From NCBI RefSeq assembly GCF_008831285.2, contig NC_045140.1, positions 4,009,528 through 4,073,527 of the forward strand: a DNA stretch of 64,000 nt, given 5' to 3'. The stretch is from Nymphaea colorata (lineage: Eukaryota > Streptophyta > Magnoliopsida > Nymphaeales > Nymphaeaceae). Made by a program: the position numbers and the translations under genes. Under the pieces are notes generated by a model, which made no database searches, was not told the DNA's origin, and saw only the letters and a program-made list of their open reading frames with translations. Below are positions 11,688-23,500 of this stretch, piece after piece (positions within the stretch are counted from its first letter, which is position 1; each line of letters opens with the position of its first letter).

Positions 11688-12980
11688 CTCTTGAGCACCA
11701 AAAGGTGTGTTTGATCATTTCTGATTTTTAGATTTGAGGCCAATCTAAGAGCCCTTTTATGCAGAGCCTGTAGCCGGATTTGGGATTTGTATAATGTGAA
11801 AGGGCTTGACTTCAAGTCCTTGAATCTCCTCAGTCGATGTAAACAAATGATATTTTTGTCATATCAAAATATTTTTTGGGCACTTGGAATGAAAGTTGTC
11901 ATGATGCAAGCAAGTAGAATTGATTGAAAAAAAAAGGAAAAGGCTGTGGATAATCTGTAAGCTAAATAATCAGGTCAGGCAGCGCCGCAGCGGTGAGATT
12001 GTTCTCCTTCCTTTGGATTAATCAATTGAGAGTTGTGTACTGGAAAGACTCGGTCATTGAATTTTCCATTCCCTTTCTTTTCTTTTTTTTATGACTACCT
12101 TTTTACCGTTTAGCCAATCTTTCATAAACTGTTTGTTGCCAAATAATGCTTAAGCTGCTAAACTTTTAAGGGAAATCCAGTGGATTCCTATGTGAGGGGG
12201 GTGCATAGGGGTGAATTCAGAAATTTTTTATTAAAAAGAACTAATAATAAAGATAAATTTATGAAAATGGTGATCGCTAGACTTCGTCGGCCCAACTCGA
12301 TTGCAATAAAAATACATTAAAAAGTAACCCTTTAAAGAATCAAAGACCTTACTTAATCTATATATGTAGTAAAAATACATTAAAAATTCATTATTTGAGC
12401 CAATCAAATCAACGAATCAACTCGCAGACCCAATGATTTGATCGTTTGTTGATCCGAGTTTGGGTAAGAGGTTTGGTAACCATGACTTAAATTTCTGATT
12501 TAAATTGAATATTGAATTGCATCCAAACCATTTATTGATCCGGGTTTGAGTCAGACGTTTGCAACTTAAATTCTGATTTTCTATCCCTCCTTGGATAATT
12601 GAAAATTGCTTGTGAAAAGAGAAGTCATGTGTTATTTTGCAAGTAGTGGACCACGTTTGACGCATTTGCTGAAGGAATTTACCAAGGGGAGAAAAAGGAT
12701 GCGCAGGCTGAGAGCCTTGCCCTCTGCGGCCGTCCCCTCGTTCCAATGGACCCCTTCGTTCCCCCCCACTCTCTCTCTCTCTCTCGTAATAAATAAAGGC
12801 GAAGCAGGGAGAGAGGAGAGATGCTGCCCCTCCCGAGGCCTACGTTCGGCTGTTCCGAGAGTCCTAGTACTTTCTTGGAAGAGTCTAGAGAGAGAGGGGG
12901 GGAGGGACATTGGTGGAGTGGGCGGCTGAGAGGGGGAGATAAAGGGAGAGAGAATCAAAGCGAGAGTGAGAGGGGAGGAA
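11688..12980. other. Intergenic and RAR1 5' region
   Basis: AT-rich DNA up to about 12.6 kb. It includes a TE-like phrase (ggggtgaattcagaaattttt, about 12211) that recurs in similar form at 46.4, 51.5 and 57.2 kb. From 12.6 kb the sequence becomes richer in GC and GA/CT, with a (CT)n tract at 12771-12786, as in many plant 5' leaders. There is no clear TATA box; taataaata at about 12787 is a weak candidate. Antisense and alternative-frame ORFs here are low-complexity artefacts. Confidence 0.5.
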
Positions 12981-13100
12981 ATGGGGGAGAGGAAAGTTCG
13001 ATGCCAACGGATTGCTTGCGATGCCATGTTCACGGAGGATGACAACCCAGAGGGATGCTGCAGATACCACGAGGGTGTACGTCTCTCTCTCTCTCTCTCG

Positions 13101-13137
<37 letters not shown>

Positions 13138-16100
13138 TGTGTTCTTGGCTCAGACAACCACACCCTTTCCGTTCCGCTTTAAGCCTCGTCTTAGTTTTTT
13201 CTTTCTGGCCTTTCCTCCGCTTTTGATTTTCTCTTGTGTTCCTGCTGTTTTACCTTTCCGTCTTATTCCGAGGTTCTGATAATTATTCATTATTTTTATG
13301 ATTACTGGTTTCGTTGTTCTTCTTTTTTGGGCCTTGACCTTGATGAAGGCTTGAGAGCAAGACCGCCAGTTTGTGCGTCTCTGTTTCCTTGGCCGCCTTG
13401 ATATCATTTACATGAACCGGGGAAGGTGGCACCGACGACTTCTGACCAAAGCTTGATGTTTTGTGATTTTGTTCATGGAAAAGGCAATCATTTATTTGAT
13501 ATCTTAAAAGGATCTTGGTCGTATCAAATCTATTTGACCAATCCACGAAATGCCTAGAATTTGATATGTTCGTCTATAATCTTGCTTCAATGTTGTGTTC
13601 CTGGCGGAGGGAACTCTGGTGTTGGTGGATGGATTGGAAATTTAAGTTTGTGGATAGAACGGCATTTAATATTAATTGAGATAACTCATAATTACTGATG
13701 GGAGATAGACTTGCACTATCAACAAACAAGTTTTATTCGGTTGAAAAATGATTTTATTTGCTTATGGATAAAGATATATCAGTACACCGGTCGCGTAGGT
13801 TGATACCCAAATTGTCACTGGTTACCATCTAAAGCATGTTTCTGAACATATCGAATGCCATAGTTTCTTTTCCTTTTTTTCTCACTTCTTAACGTTTCCT
13901 GTTAAATTTTTTTGCATTTGTTTGGGCTTCTAGGAAAATTCTGTTGCCTGAAGGCCGCATGGGGCATTCTATGATGCTTTTTACTACCAAGGCTTGCAGA
14001 TGTCTAATCTTTTTTTCTATTTTAAAGTGATATTTGGTGGTTTAATTAAAAAGGATAGTTCCTTGCAATCTATGGAAACTGCAAGCTGCATCACTTATTC
14101 ATTTTTGGCATGGCAGCAAATGCGTCTGGACTAGCACTTGGTCTATCTCTAGGCATCTTCATGTAGAACTTGGAAATGTTTTTTCTTCTTTTAGATGCTA
14201 CGTGCATAAATTGGATCTTCGGGAGTTTGCTTGGGAATGTATGTGTGTATGATCTATACAGGTGGTAAGTTTAGAAGATATTATACTTGAACTTTCAGAC
14301 TGATTGGAAGGTTCAGTGTGAAGGCAAAGCTGTGTTGATGTCCTCCATTTAGTCCACTAGCGTTCCAGTAATTGCATTTCTTAACGTAAGTACCTGCTTA
14401 CATTCACCTTGTAAGAGTTTGTATGTCAAGGTGAGATATCTGCATGATACTGTAATTTGCTTAAGAAAATTGAATTATGCTGCGGCCAAATTTCTGCTTT
14501 CTAGACAGTTTGAAATTCCAAATTCATGTACAGCGGCTATTTGAGAATATTTGTCATGGTTGTGTTTGAGAGGTTAACTTTAGCAAGTTAATGTTTAAAC
14601 ATAAGTAGGTCCTTCTTTTGTGAATGCTGATGGAAATTTTACTTTATGCATGTGCTTGTTTGGATCCCTCTGCTTCTTCTGCGAACTGCTTCAGGTGGTA
14701 AGCAAAAAATTACATTATAATATAATTTATTCTGGTCACAGTATTGGTCATTCATTTTTGTCTAATGTAACTGTTTATTAAAATTTTGGACAGCCAATAT
14801 TTCATGACGGTATGAAAGAATGGAGCTGTTGCAAGCAGAGAAGTCATGATTTCAGCATGTTTCTGCAGATTCCAGGGTACAGTTTCTTTCTTTCTTTCTT
14901 TTTCAATTGTGAATAAGCGATATTCATTGTTGTCAAGATGTTTCTTGCATGGTCAAACTCATCTTTTCAAATTGGGTAGTATGGATAGTCTATTGATAGG
15001 ATTTGTAGAACTTTGGACTTCAACAGCAGAGAAAAGTATTGCAGAACTTCTTTCAAAATGGCTAAGGTCCGTGCAAATATGCAAAGAGACTCCCTCCACA
15101 GATAACTTCTTCTTGAATCCTGAAACTGTCAGAAAAGGGGCCGCCGCATAAACACCAGTTGGGGCAATGGTGTTCCTTTTTTTATTTTATTCATGTTGGT
15201 CAAATATCTTTTCAATCTCATAAACAACAAGGTCAACCATTTACTGTATTGAATTGAATCCCATGTCTGATGTTTGCTGTGCAATGTGTTACCCATCCCT
15301 GATAACATTGTTTGTAATGATAGTTTTGTTTCCTATGGATATCTGCATCTTTTTATGGAGAATTTCTGTTTCATTTCCATAGGTGTAAAACTGGCAAGCA
15401 TACTACTGAAAAACCAATAACAAAGGCTGCACCGAGCCCAAACAAGCCGATTCCTCAACCTTTAGCAGCCAAGGCTCCCACCGATGCGGAAAGAGCCAAC
15501 TGTGCAAGATGTCGGCAGGGCTTCTTTTGTTCTGATCATGGTACTGGAAAATTCCCCCAAAAATTTCCAAATTGATGAATTAGAAATGGTGCATGAACAG
15601 TGTGAGTTATGATGTGGGTGGAATTCTGGCTTTTTCATCTTTTTTTGTGAAGCATTACTTTCAATGGATGGCAGAAGAATATATTTTGCAGACAAAGGGT
15701 GATTATGTATTCATGTAAATGATCCTTAGATACATTCACTAACTGTGCCACCTGGTATTTTGATGTCTTATTTGATGATTCTAACCAGATAACGTTTTTT
15801 TCGATGTCTATATTAGATTTTTTGAGCCGAAAGCTAAAGCATCAAATTTGGTGCTCTTATTAAGATCTGTTTTACATATCAAAAAATCTTTTTTGTTTTT
15901 TTAGATCCTACATTTTCTACATGTGAAGTATATTTATATGGTTGGTTTCTGAAAAACAGCAGATGGAGTGTTGGTAGGTTAGATAGTTGAGCCAGAGACC
16001 AAGATAAAATTGGATAGCAGCATATACAAGGATCGACAATGCCTTTTCTAAGTTTCCTGCAAAATTTAAGATGAACAAATTTTGTTATTTTGTTAGATAC

Positions 16101-16797
16101 AGGATGAGTGCAACTCAGACTCACTTCATTCAGGCCTAATGTTGGGTCATGTTAGTGTCAGTAATGTACCCCTGTATGGTTTTGATTTAAGTCGATACAT
16201 TGCAAGTCTGACAATACTGATTGTGACATATTACAGATTGCTCTGGTGCGCATGCAAGTTTTAGTGGAATACTTTCTGAGATCCTTTGGTGCATTAAGTT
16301 GTGAACTAAGCACGTTCATGTAAATTTACATCAAAATGTTTTCTAACGTTCCCTGATTGGCTGTTCTGATTTCAGGTGCACAAGTTAGGCAAGTTCTTTC
16401 CAAGGACTCCACGAAGCCACTAGTGTCCCCAGCAAATAGTGTAGCCAATGCCACGGTACCTCCTCGTACAAAAGTAGTTGACATTAACGAGCCTCAGGTC
16501 TGCAAAAACAAAGGATGTGGCCAGACATTCATAGAGAAGGATAACCATGAAGCTGCCTGTTCATACCACCCTGGACCCGCAATTTTTCATGACAGGATAA
16601 AGGGGGTGAGTTTCTATTGCATCAGTTTCTTCTGTTTTTTCTTTCGTGTGTTTCTGGTTAACTTGGTTACTGATGGATATGTTCATCGTCTTTGCTTGCA
16701 GTGGAAATGCTGCGATGTGCATGTAAAGGAGTTTGATGAGTTCATGGAGATACCTCCTTGTGCCAAGGGTTGGCATAATGCAAACCCTGCCTCGTAA
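12981..16797 (+). CDS. RAR1: RAR1, CHORD-domain co-chaperone of NLR immune receptors
   Basis: RAR1 works with SGT1 and HSP90 to stabilise NLR resistance proteins in plant immunity. Spliced CDS join(12981..13076, 14794..14876, 15383..15540, 16376..16605, 16702..16797): 663 nt, 220 aa, the typical size. CHORD-I spans about residues 8-66, with zinc ligands C8, C13, C27, H30, H36, C44, C45, C61 and H66 visible, and the hallmark [12 protein letters not shown]. The plant-specific CCCH motif is C100-x2-C103-x5-C109-x2-H112 ([13 protein letters not shown]). CHORD-II spans about 155-214, opening [17 protein letters not shown] and closing CAKGWH. There is no CS domain, as in plant RAR1 and unlike animal CHORDC1. 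The first ATG of the frame (MGERKVRC) is chosen because upstream codons are low-complexity leader. All junctions are GT/AG and in phase. Intron 1 (1717 bp) carries a microsatellite immediately after its donor. Ends tail-to-tail with RPN2, 3.8 kb away. Appears intact. Confidence 0.97.
13082..13136. repeat. Compound (TC)9/(GT)16 microsatellite abutting the RAR1 intron 1 donor
   Basis: A (TC)9 run at 13082-13099, then ctct, then a (GT)16 run at 13105-13136. The intron 1 donor is gtacgt at 13077-13082, so the repeat starts inside the donor-proximal region. The GT run itself supplies many cryptic GT dinucleotides. Length polymorphism is likely. Confidence 0.95.
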
Positions 16798-17412
16798 TCT
16801 TTTTAGTCTTGATGATTGATTTGTATCCTATGCACTTCAATTTGATATGCCAAGTGACTGTTAAGGCCAGCGAGTCCTCAAGCATATCGAACAGTAACTT
16901 GCCTGAAGATGTGTTTTTCATATCTCTTGTCGCTTCCATGGATGCAGGCACACGCACGCTCACACATGAGCACCTGCTTGTGTACCCCTGTATGGAAAGT
17001 CACATGCACTGGTTTTTTTCTTGAAGAATGCCTCCTGTTTCCTCGTTCTGGTCATTGGCTTGGTTGCAATGACATTGAAGCATTCAACCAGATGTAATGG
17101 ATGCTCATGATTGTGGGTCTGGTTATCTTCTTCACTTGAATTGCTTAAATCATCTCAACTTTTCACTGTTTTGCGTATCCATTTTTCAGTGTTACTGATT
17201 GCGATGAAAAGAAATTAAAAAGGTATCCCTAGAATTCTTCAGGCTGCTGGGGTTGTGGGCCCCCTCCCCTTTTGTTGTAATCAATGGATGAAAAAATGAG
17301 TAACAGCACCATCAAGGGCATACAACTGTACAGCAAAATAAACCACCGGAGACCCTTATAACAGCCTTCTATAACGGGTGGTAGGGATCCAACAAAGAAA
17401 CAAGAAAGAACA

Positions 17413-17850
17413 TTACATCCAGTTACTAGCAGAAATCTCTGCTATTTCTGTACAGAACGGTTCTAAGACTGCCACAGCAGGGTTGCAGTCTCTAAAGTCC
17501 ACATTTCCTGGATCACACAATAAATTGGTAACACTCATCCCCCTTGCACTATGAAGACTGACCGCTTGTTTCAGTTTATTTCTCTTAATAGGTTCATCCA
17601 TCCCACTAACAGTCATCTCTCTTAACTCTCTTCACCTCACATGAGTTTTGAAAGTCTTTAGCGTCCCAGCTCTTCTCTCTGAAAATGTCTGGTCTGACTC
17701 CCTTCATCGACATTTCACCATTCTCCTTTTTGACAACAAAGGCAAGCTTTTGTAGACCTCTAAATTCCATGCACAGTAACTGTGCCCCAAGTTCAAAACT
17801 TCCAAATGACGGCCAGGGATCCGCCTCATTCGCACTTGCTTCACACTATT
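17413..17850 (-). pseudogene. Possible decayed protein-coding fragment, unidentified
   Basis: Two minus-strand reading frames abut with a one-base frame change near 17600. The upstream one (about 17850-17600) reads protein-like sequence such as SFELGAQLLCMEFRGLQKLA and ENGEMSMKGVRPDIFREKSW. The downstream one (to the stop at 17413) reads MTVSGMDEPIKRNKLKQAVS and ends EISASNWM. Composition is mixed and not low-complexity, which suggests a once-coding exon pair or captured gene fragment. I do not recognise the family. It could be chance, or the antisense of something else. It lies between RAR1 and RPN2. Confidence 0.3.
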
Positions 17851-18563
17851 ACTTATCTACTCGCTTTTCTCGTCCATTATGTATTGCTTATGAGATTACT
17901 AACATCATTCCACAACTGCCAGCATAAAGGCCTCCCATCTCAATTCTTTATAACTATGAATGCTTTTCATTTCTCTCCTTTAGCCCATATCATCATTGGG
18001 AATGTGAGGCGCCAGCATCTTCTTATCGATGCCGCCCTGAACCTTTTTCTCTAACAGCACTCAACGTTTCTTTCACATTTCTCACTTCCAGTTTCGCATT
18101 AAATTTGGGTCTTCAATAAGTTGGCATCTTCACTGTAGGTGATAGTAAGAATCGGCATAAACAGATTGGATTTGGGATGGAGAATCTGCTTCATTAAGAC
18201 CCAAATTTGACTCATTTAACTGTGGATGAACCTGAATCTGGATCCAAATTTGATCTGCCTATCGAACCCAAATATGAAAGTTGTGCAATCTTACTAGGTT
18301 CAATCAGAAGGAACAAGAAGCCTGTGTGACATTTACACACAAAAGTTGCACTAGCGTCGGAAATTGATCTCACTCTAAATGGATAACCACTTTAAAGTTC
18401 TGAGAAGAACTAGATTCGATGTGTATTGGGTTTCGTTTTAATGATCTAAGTGCTTAAACAATGGATTTCTCCTCAAGGCCGGGCTTTTCTCAGGACAATG
18501 ATTGTTGATTAGGTTGCATCATGAAAATAAAGAGGAGATTAACTTTGGACATCATCATATTCT

Positions 18564-18844
18564 GAAAGCCTCAAGGGGCATAGCGCAATGAGGCTGCAAC
18601 ACAGCCCACACTCAAGGGAACCAAGGTTTGAAGCTCATGGTCGCCATCATGCTCTAATGTGTTACTAATCTGGCTGCAAACGATAGCAAAGCCCGACATC
18701 CGAGTTGAAAGATGTTGTGTATGTCTACTCAGGCCCCTAAGCAAGCTAAGAAGCTTGGAATCATAAGGTATATGGCCTTGGTGATTTTATACTGAAGGGG
18801 TTTGCCCTAAGTTAACATTTAAAAAAAAAAAGAAAAAAAAAGAA
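18564..18844 (+). mobile_element. tRNA-derived SINE with target-site duplication and A-rich tail
   Basis: A 281-bp insertion flanked by CATATTCT at 18556-18563 and again at 18845-18852. The 5' part carries an A-box-like gcgcaatgaggctgcaac and a B-box-like ggtttgaagctcatgg, the internal RNA polymerase III promoter layout. The 3' end is an A-rich tail (about 18820-18844). The same body, with words such as agcaagcta.gaag and aggcccctaagcaag, recurs at 33.4 kb and in part at 31.6 kb, so it is a dispersed family. The SINE lies between RAR1 and RPN2. Confidence 0.75.
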
Positions 18845-18852
18845 CATATTCT

Positions 18853-20574
18853 AGAGATGTTGATCTCTTTGTGTCATGAAAAAGGTGGTATGTCGAGGAA
18901 AACTGTCCAACTAAAATGGAGCAAGGCAGGTGGAGATTCCTAGCCACAGTAGCTGGTCACCACCTGACCAGGTAAATCTCCTACAGGATGCAACTTCAAT
19001 CACAGGTCAAGCATCCGAGTTGTCTTCCGAACACAGCTAAAGGAGAAACTGACTTACCTGCTCTGGTTCTTGTCCCAGATAGCAGAATTGTTTTCATGGC
19101 AGACCATCATCATGCTGGAAGCAGAAAAGTGTGGGCCGACTGCGCTTGTACCAACCAACAAAAGGTCCAGGAAATTCCATGCTCCTAGACCAGGAGCTAG
19201 CAGCTGTGCAAAAAGCGGCCACTAGTAGCTGGACCCAAGTGGTCGGCATGGTGTAGCTTACCTAGGCTACTTTGTGGGCATCCGTGGTTCTATTTTCACG
19301 GGCTCTATTCATTGTGCAGAACCATGAAAGAGTTTGCACAACCTGAGGTGAAGGAATTTCCATCCTCTTACACAAGCTGCCTCTTAGGATCCAGGGATAA
19401 AGGTTTTTACGGTTTTCCCCATAAAAGTTTAGAACTGGGTTTTTCTCAAATTTGTCAAAAAATGGAAGAATTTTTAATGTTGTTCCCCGGAGAGTTCAAC
19501 GCCTAAGTTTCTCTCACGACTAAGGAGATTCTATATGGAAGAACATCCTCCTAACCTACAAGCAACTGTCACTGAGCATATCAGCTTCTTCCTGGGTTAC
19601 AACAAGGGCTCGTTCCAACTGCTGAGCAGGGAGTTGGCTTAGGACCTTGTACTTGAAGGCTGAAGTTCGACACACTTTCCAGGTGCAACCGGTTCATGGA
19701 TGGCTGTCAAATTTCCACCACTTGCCCGATCCCAAAAACAGTCGCCAGAGAAACTCATGAGTTGAACTTCAGGATTTTCAAGTTTGTCAACTTAAAGAGT
19801 TGTATCCATCGTAAGTCTTGATTAACATAATCTGGCAAGAGAATCCAAAGTTTGCCTATGAGAAAAAAAAAAACTAAAAAAAAGGCTATTGCAGAGACAA
19901 CTTGGTTTACATATTTGATTAATACTGGACAAGAGAACAAGACACCCGGGCCCATCGTGTTTTATCATTTGGTAGAAATATACCAGTCTAGAGATTACAG
20001 GCCCTATATTCCTACCCTCGTCTCATAGAGCGGGCTTCTCTTTTACTAATTTATGCCAACTACACGTGTGCCAGGTATTCATAACTCCCAGTCTTGAATT
20101 TGAAGGCCTTAAGTCAATTCCCAAGGCAACGGATGGAGATCTTGTTGGCCGCGGGCTTGAGGTTGGTTATCAATATTAAGAATGAAACATCCAGCGAAAG
20201 CAAATTGATTGAAGGGCACAAAAATACTGTCCATTCACCACCACTTTTATGACAGAGGATGGCGGATAGTAAGCTGAGTTCTGCTTTTGTTGATTCAAAA
20301 ACTTCAACAGGATGATGTTGCCAATGAATCGCTCAACCACAGAGTTTTGCCTACATAATTTTCTCAACTTACAAATAAAGTTCCTCCGACTCCCTCACAA
20401 ATTTAACACATCAAAAGCAGAATCATTAGCAGAATGGCCATGAACATGCCAGGAAAAGGAATAACAGCAAAACCTGCCTGGATTCCTGATAAAGGTGCTG
20501 ATTCCACGACCGATTCCTTGCTACGTGAATCAAACTTCCCGACCTCGTAAGATGCTTAAATTTCCCATTCCATT
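18853..20574. other. Intergenic between SINE and RPN2 3' end
   Basis: No supported gene. Short ORFs at 18988-19188 and 19312-19506 lack recognisable motifs. The final 150-200 bp before 20575 probably contain the RPN2 3' UTR (minus strand). Confidence 0.4.
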
Positions 20575-23500
20575 TCATACAGCATACTCGAAGGGTTGCG
20601 GTGGCTGAGGCTCCTCATCAACAGCCATGGCGGTAGCAGATCCCTGCTGTCCAGTCGCACCAGCTGCTGTGGTAGCTACAGAAGATGGTGCATCGGTCAA
20701 AGAGAGTACCTCTGGTTCTGTTGGCCTAGTATCTCTTAAGAGAACAAATCCAGAAGGGGATAATTTTACAGGCACGTATCGGCTTTCTTCAAGGAATTTG
20801 ATGTACTTTTCCTGAGCAGGAACCACACGAGCTGGATTTGTCAGAATTTCAAAAGACGGTTCCACCTCTATCTTCTTTTCTGTGACGCCATCCACCTGAG
20901 AAAGGTTTTAATCATTCAGATAAAATATTAGTGACAAAAGTTGTAAAATGCAATGCGCAATTACTACTTCTGAGCGTTCACAGAGATTTAGAGTGTTCTC
21001 TTTCATCCATGCTTCACAATTAGAAACATGTACCAAGGACGTGCAGAGGCTGACCTGCATGGAATCACCGTCCTTTTCAGTTGTTTTGACACCTTTCCCA
21101 GAACTTGAAGCTGTAGCCGATGATGAACCATCTTCAGCAGCTGATTTCTCCATGGCAGCCTTCTGATCCGCCTCTTTCTTAGCTCTGGCTTTCGCCTTTG
21201 CAGATGTTGATAGGACAGCCGTTGGTAGCTTAACAGTGGATGTAGCAGATGGGGGACTTGTGGGCCGAGGATACTCAAACAATGAAGGTTTGGCATGTGA
21301 TAAGAACTCAAACCTTGGGACTTTGAGGTCATAATTTACCCCGATCAAAGCAGTGGGTGAAAACGCCAGGCTGATAAAATAGATAAGGGGATACCAATAC
21401 CAGAATTGGCTAAACACAGCAAGCCCAACAACTGCAGTAACTTTGTTATGCTTAGTCTTGGAAAGGAGCCTAATGGTCACATTCCTTCCACCTGCATCAA
21501 TGATACCAGATGCCAAAATTGCACCCATCTTGCTCATGGTGTCCTCATGCTTGTCAAGAATTATTTTCTCTAGTTGTCGCCTGAATAGACAACAATTTAA
21601 CAATAATGAGTAGAATGATAATTTTGCAGGAAGAAAAATTCTGGGGATAGACGGTACCTGAATGTGCCAACACGAGGGTCACAAGCTTCATTAGTCTGAA
21701 CCATTACCATAGCCATGGCAATGAGAGCACCTTGACGGACAAAATCTACAACGTCTGAAGTAAGAGGCTCAAGCAAAGAAATGGCCTCACTTAAGCCTGT
21801 TCCAGCACAAGAAATGCCCACTGCTAAAGCTGCACCATATCTAACATGTGGATTGTATGACTCTGACAGAAGGGAAACAATTCGTGGGGTCTGCAGAACA
21901 CAGCACACATTGAGAAGTTAACTAGATTGTGAAGTGCAAACAAGAAAAAATTTTGATATCGACTTCAGGGTATGAATTACAAATATAAGTGTCATGCCAA
22001 CATTCGATAGAAAATAAAATTCAGTCACTTCATCCAGATACAGTAACTTCTTTAACAGAAAACATAATGCAAATCTGAGTGGCAAGAGAAATAACCTGTT
22101 CCGGTTCAGAGTACAAAACAAAACCAAGTGCTAAAACTGCAGTTCTCCTCACATCATCACTAACATCCGACACTGCAAAATGCAGCAGCTGACGGATGGC
22201 TTTATTATTTGCAGTACCTCTATAGGCCAATGCCAGTGCATACATGCCTCCATATCGCAGGATTGGATCTTGATCCCTTGTCAGTTGCTCAATAAGAGGG
22301 TCAGCTCCCTCTTCTCTACCATATACTGTAAGTGCAATACCAAGAGCCAATCCCCTGGATGAAAAGGTCCCACAATGCAACAAACAATAAAGTTTGGAGA
22401 TATGTAAAGTATGACACGCTACAAAAGCAATAATACAGCCCCGAGCTTCATACAAACCTGATAATTTTTTCATGCTGTGTCTCATGTGCGTAAGCAAGCA
22501 TCTCGCCTGCCTTCTCTGTGTCAGTTCCAACCATGAGCAAACCCATACCAATACCAGCAGCTTCACCTGCCACAGCACTATCTGTATAAAGCACATTTTT
22601 TATGTCATCATATATATCTTCATCTGCTGTTCCTAGTGCTGCCAAACCAAGACCCAGGCAGGCACCATGTTGAATAATCTGCATACTCAGAAACAATAAA
22701 ATGAAAAATCAGCACCAATAAATGATGAGTTGAACCCAATCAAGATTGAGAAGTGCAAACCTCAACATCAGTATTACGCATACTATCACGAAGGAACTGC
22801 TTAATGCCCTCGCCATGATTGGCATGAATTAACCCTAAAGCATACAGGGCACCACCTTCGGAATAGGGACTTCCTCCACCAGCAGCACCACTTTGTGGCA
22901 GGTAAGGTGCCATCAGAGACCTGCCCTGCTGAAGATGACCTCTATGAATAACACCAAGCCCAGCAGTTGCACTAAACTTTGCCCAGTTTGTAGCCCTACT
23001 AAGCCAGTCCTACAAAAAGCAGATGCAAATAATGTGTATCTTCTGGAGGTTGACAAATCATAATATGAGCTTAAAGAATAACAAGAGGCTTAAGTTCTAA
23101 TAAAAAAGAATGAACAGGACAAAATAAAAGGACATGTACCAGGTTGTCCCTAAGGAAGGTGTCCACAGTAGTCCCTGCATGCATCATGGCATTAGCATAT
23201 ATGGTTGCACTATGGCAGACACTATTCCTCATCTCCACTGATTGCTTAATTGTTTTCAAAATAAGGAGATCTGACCTGTAGAAGTGCAACAAGTCAGTAA
23301 TACTTGCATTAGGTGAAAAGCGTGCATCAAGGGCCAGGGTGAGGATAAAGATCAATGCACCTGTTATGACTGTACAAGAACTGCAATGTCAATTGGATGG
23401 AAGTTTCACCCGATAGGATTCCCTTTATCTTTGCCAGTCTCTCCGCATAGACAACTTCATTTGGGTCCATTTCATGCAGGTCACCATTGGAAGCACGAGA

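Noticed and set aside
12606..13546. Several long ORFs on both strands around the RAR1 start
   Set aside because: They arise from GA/CT-rich leader and the TC/GT microsatellite; products are low-complexity (runs of THTHTH or CVCVCV).
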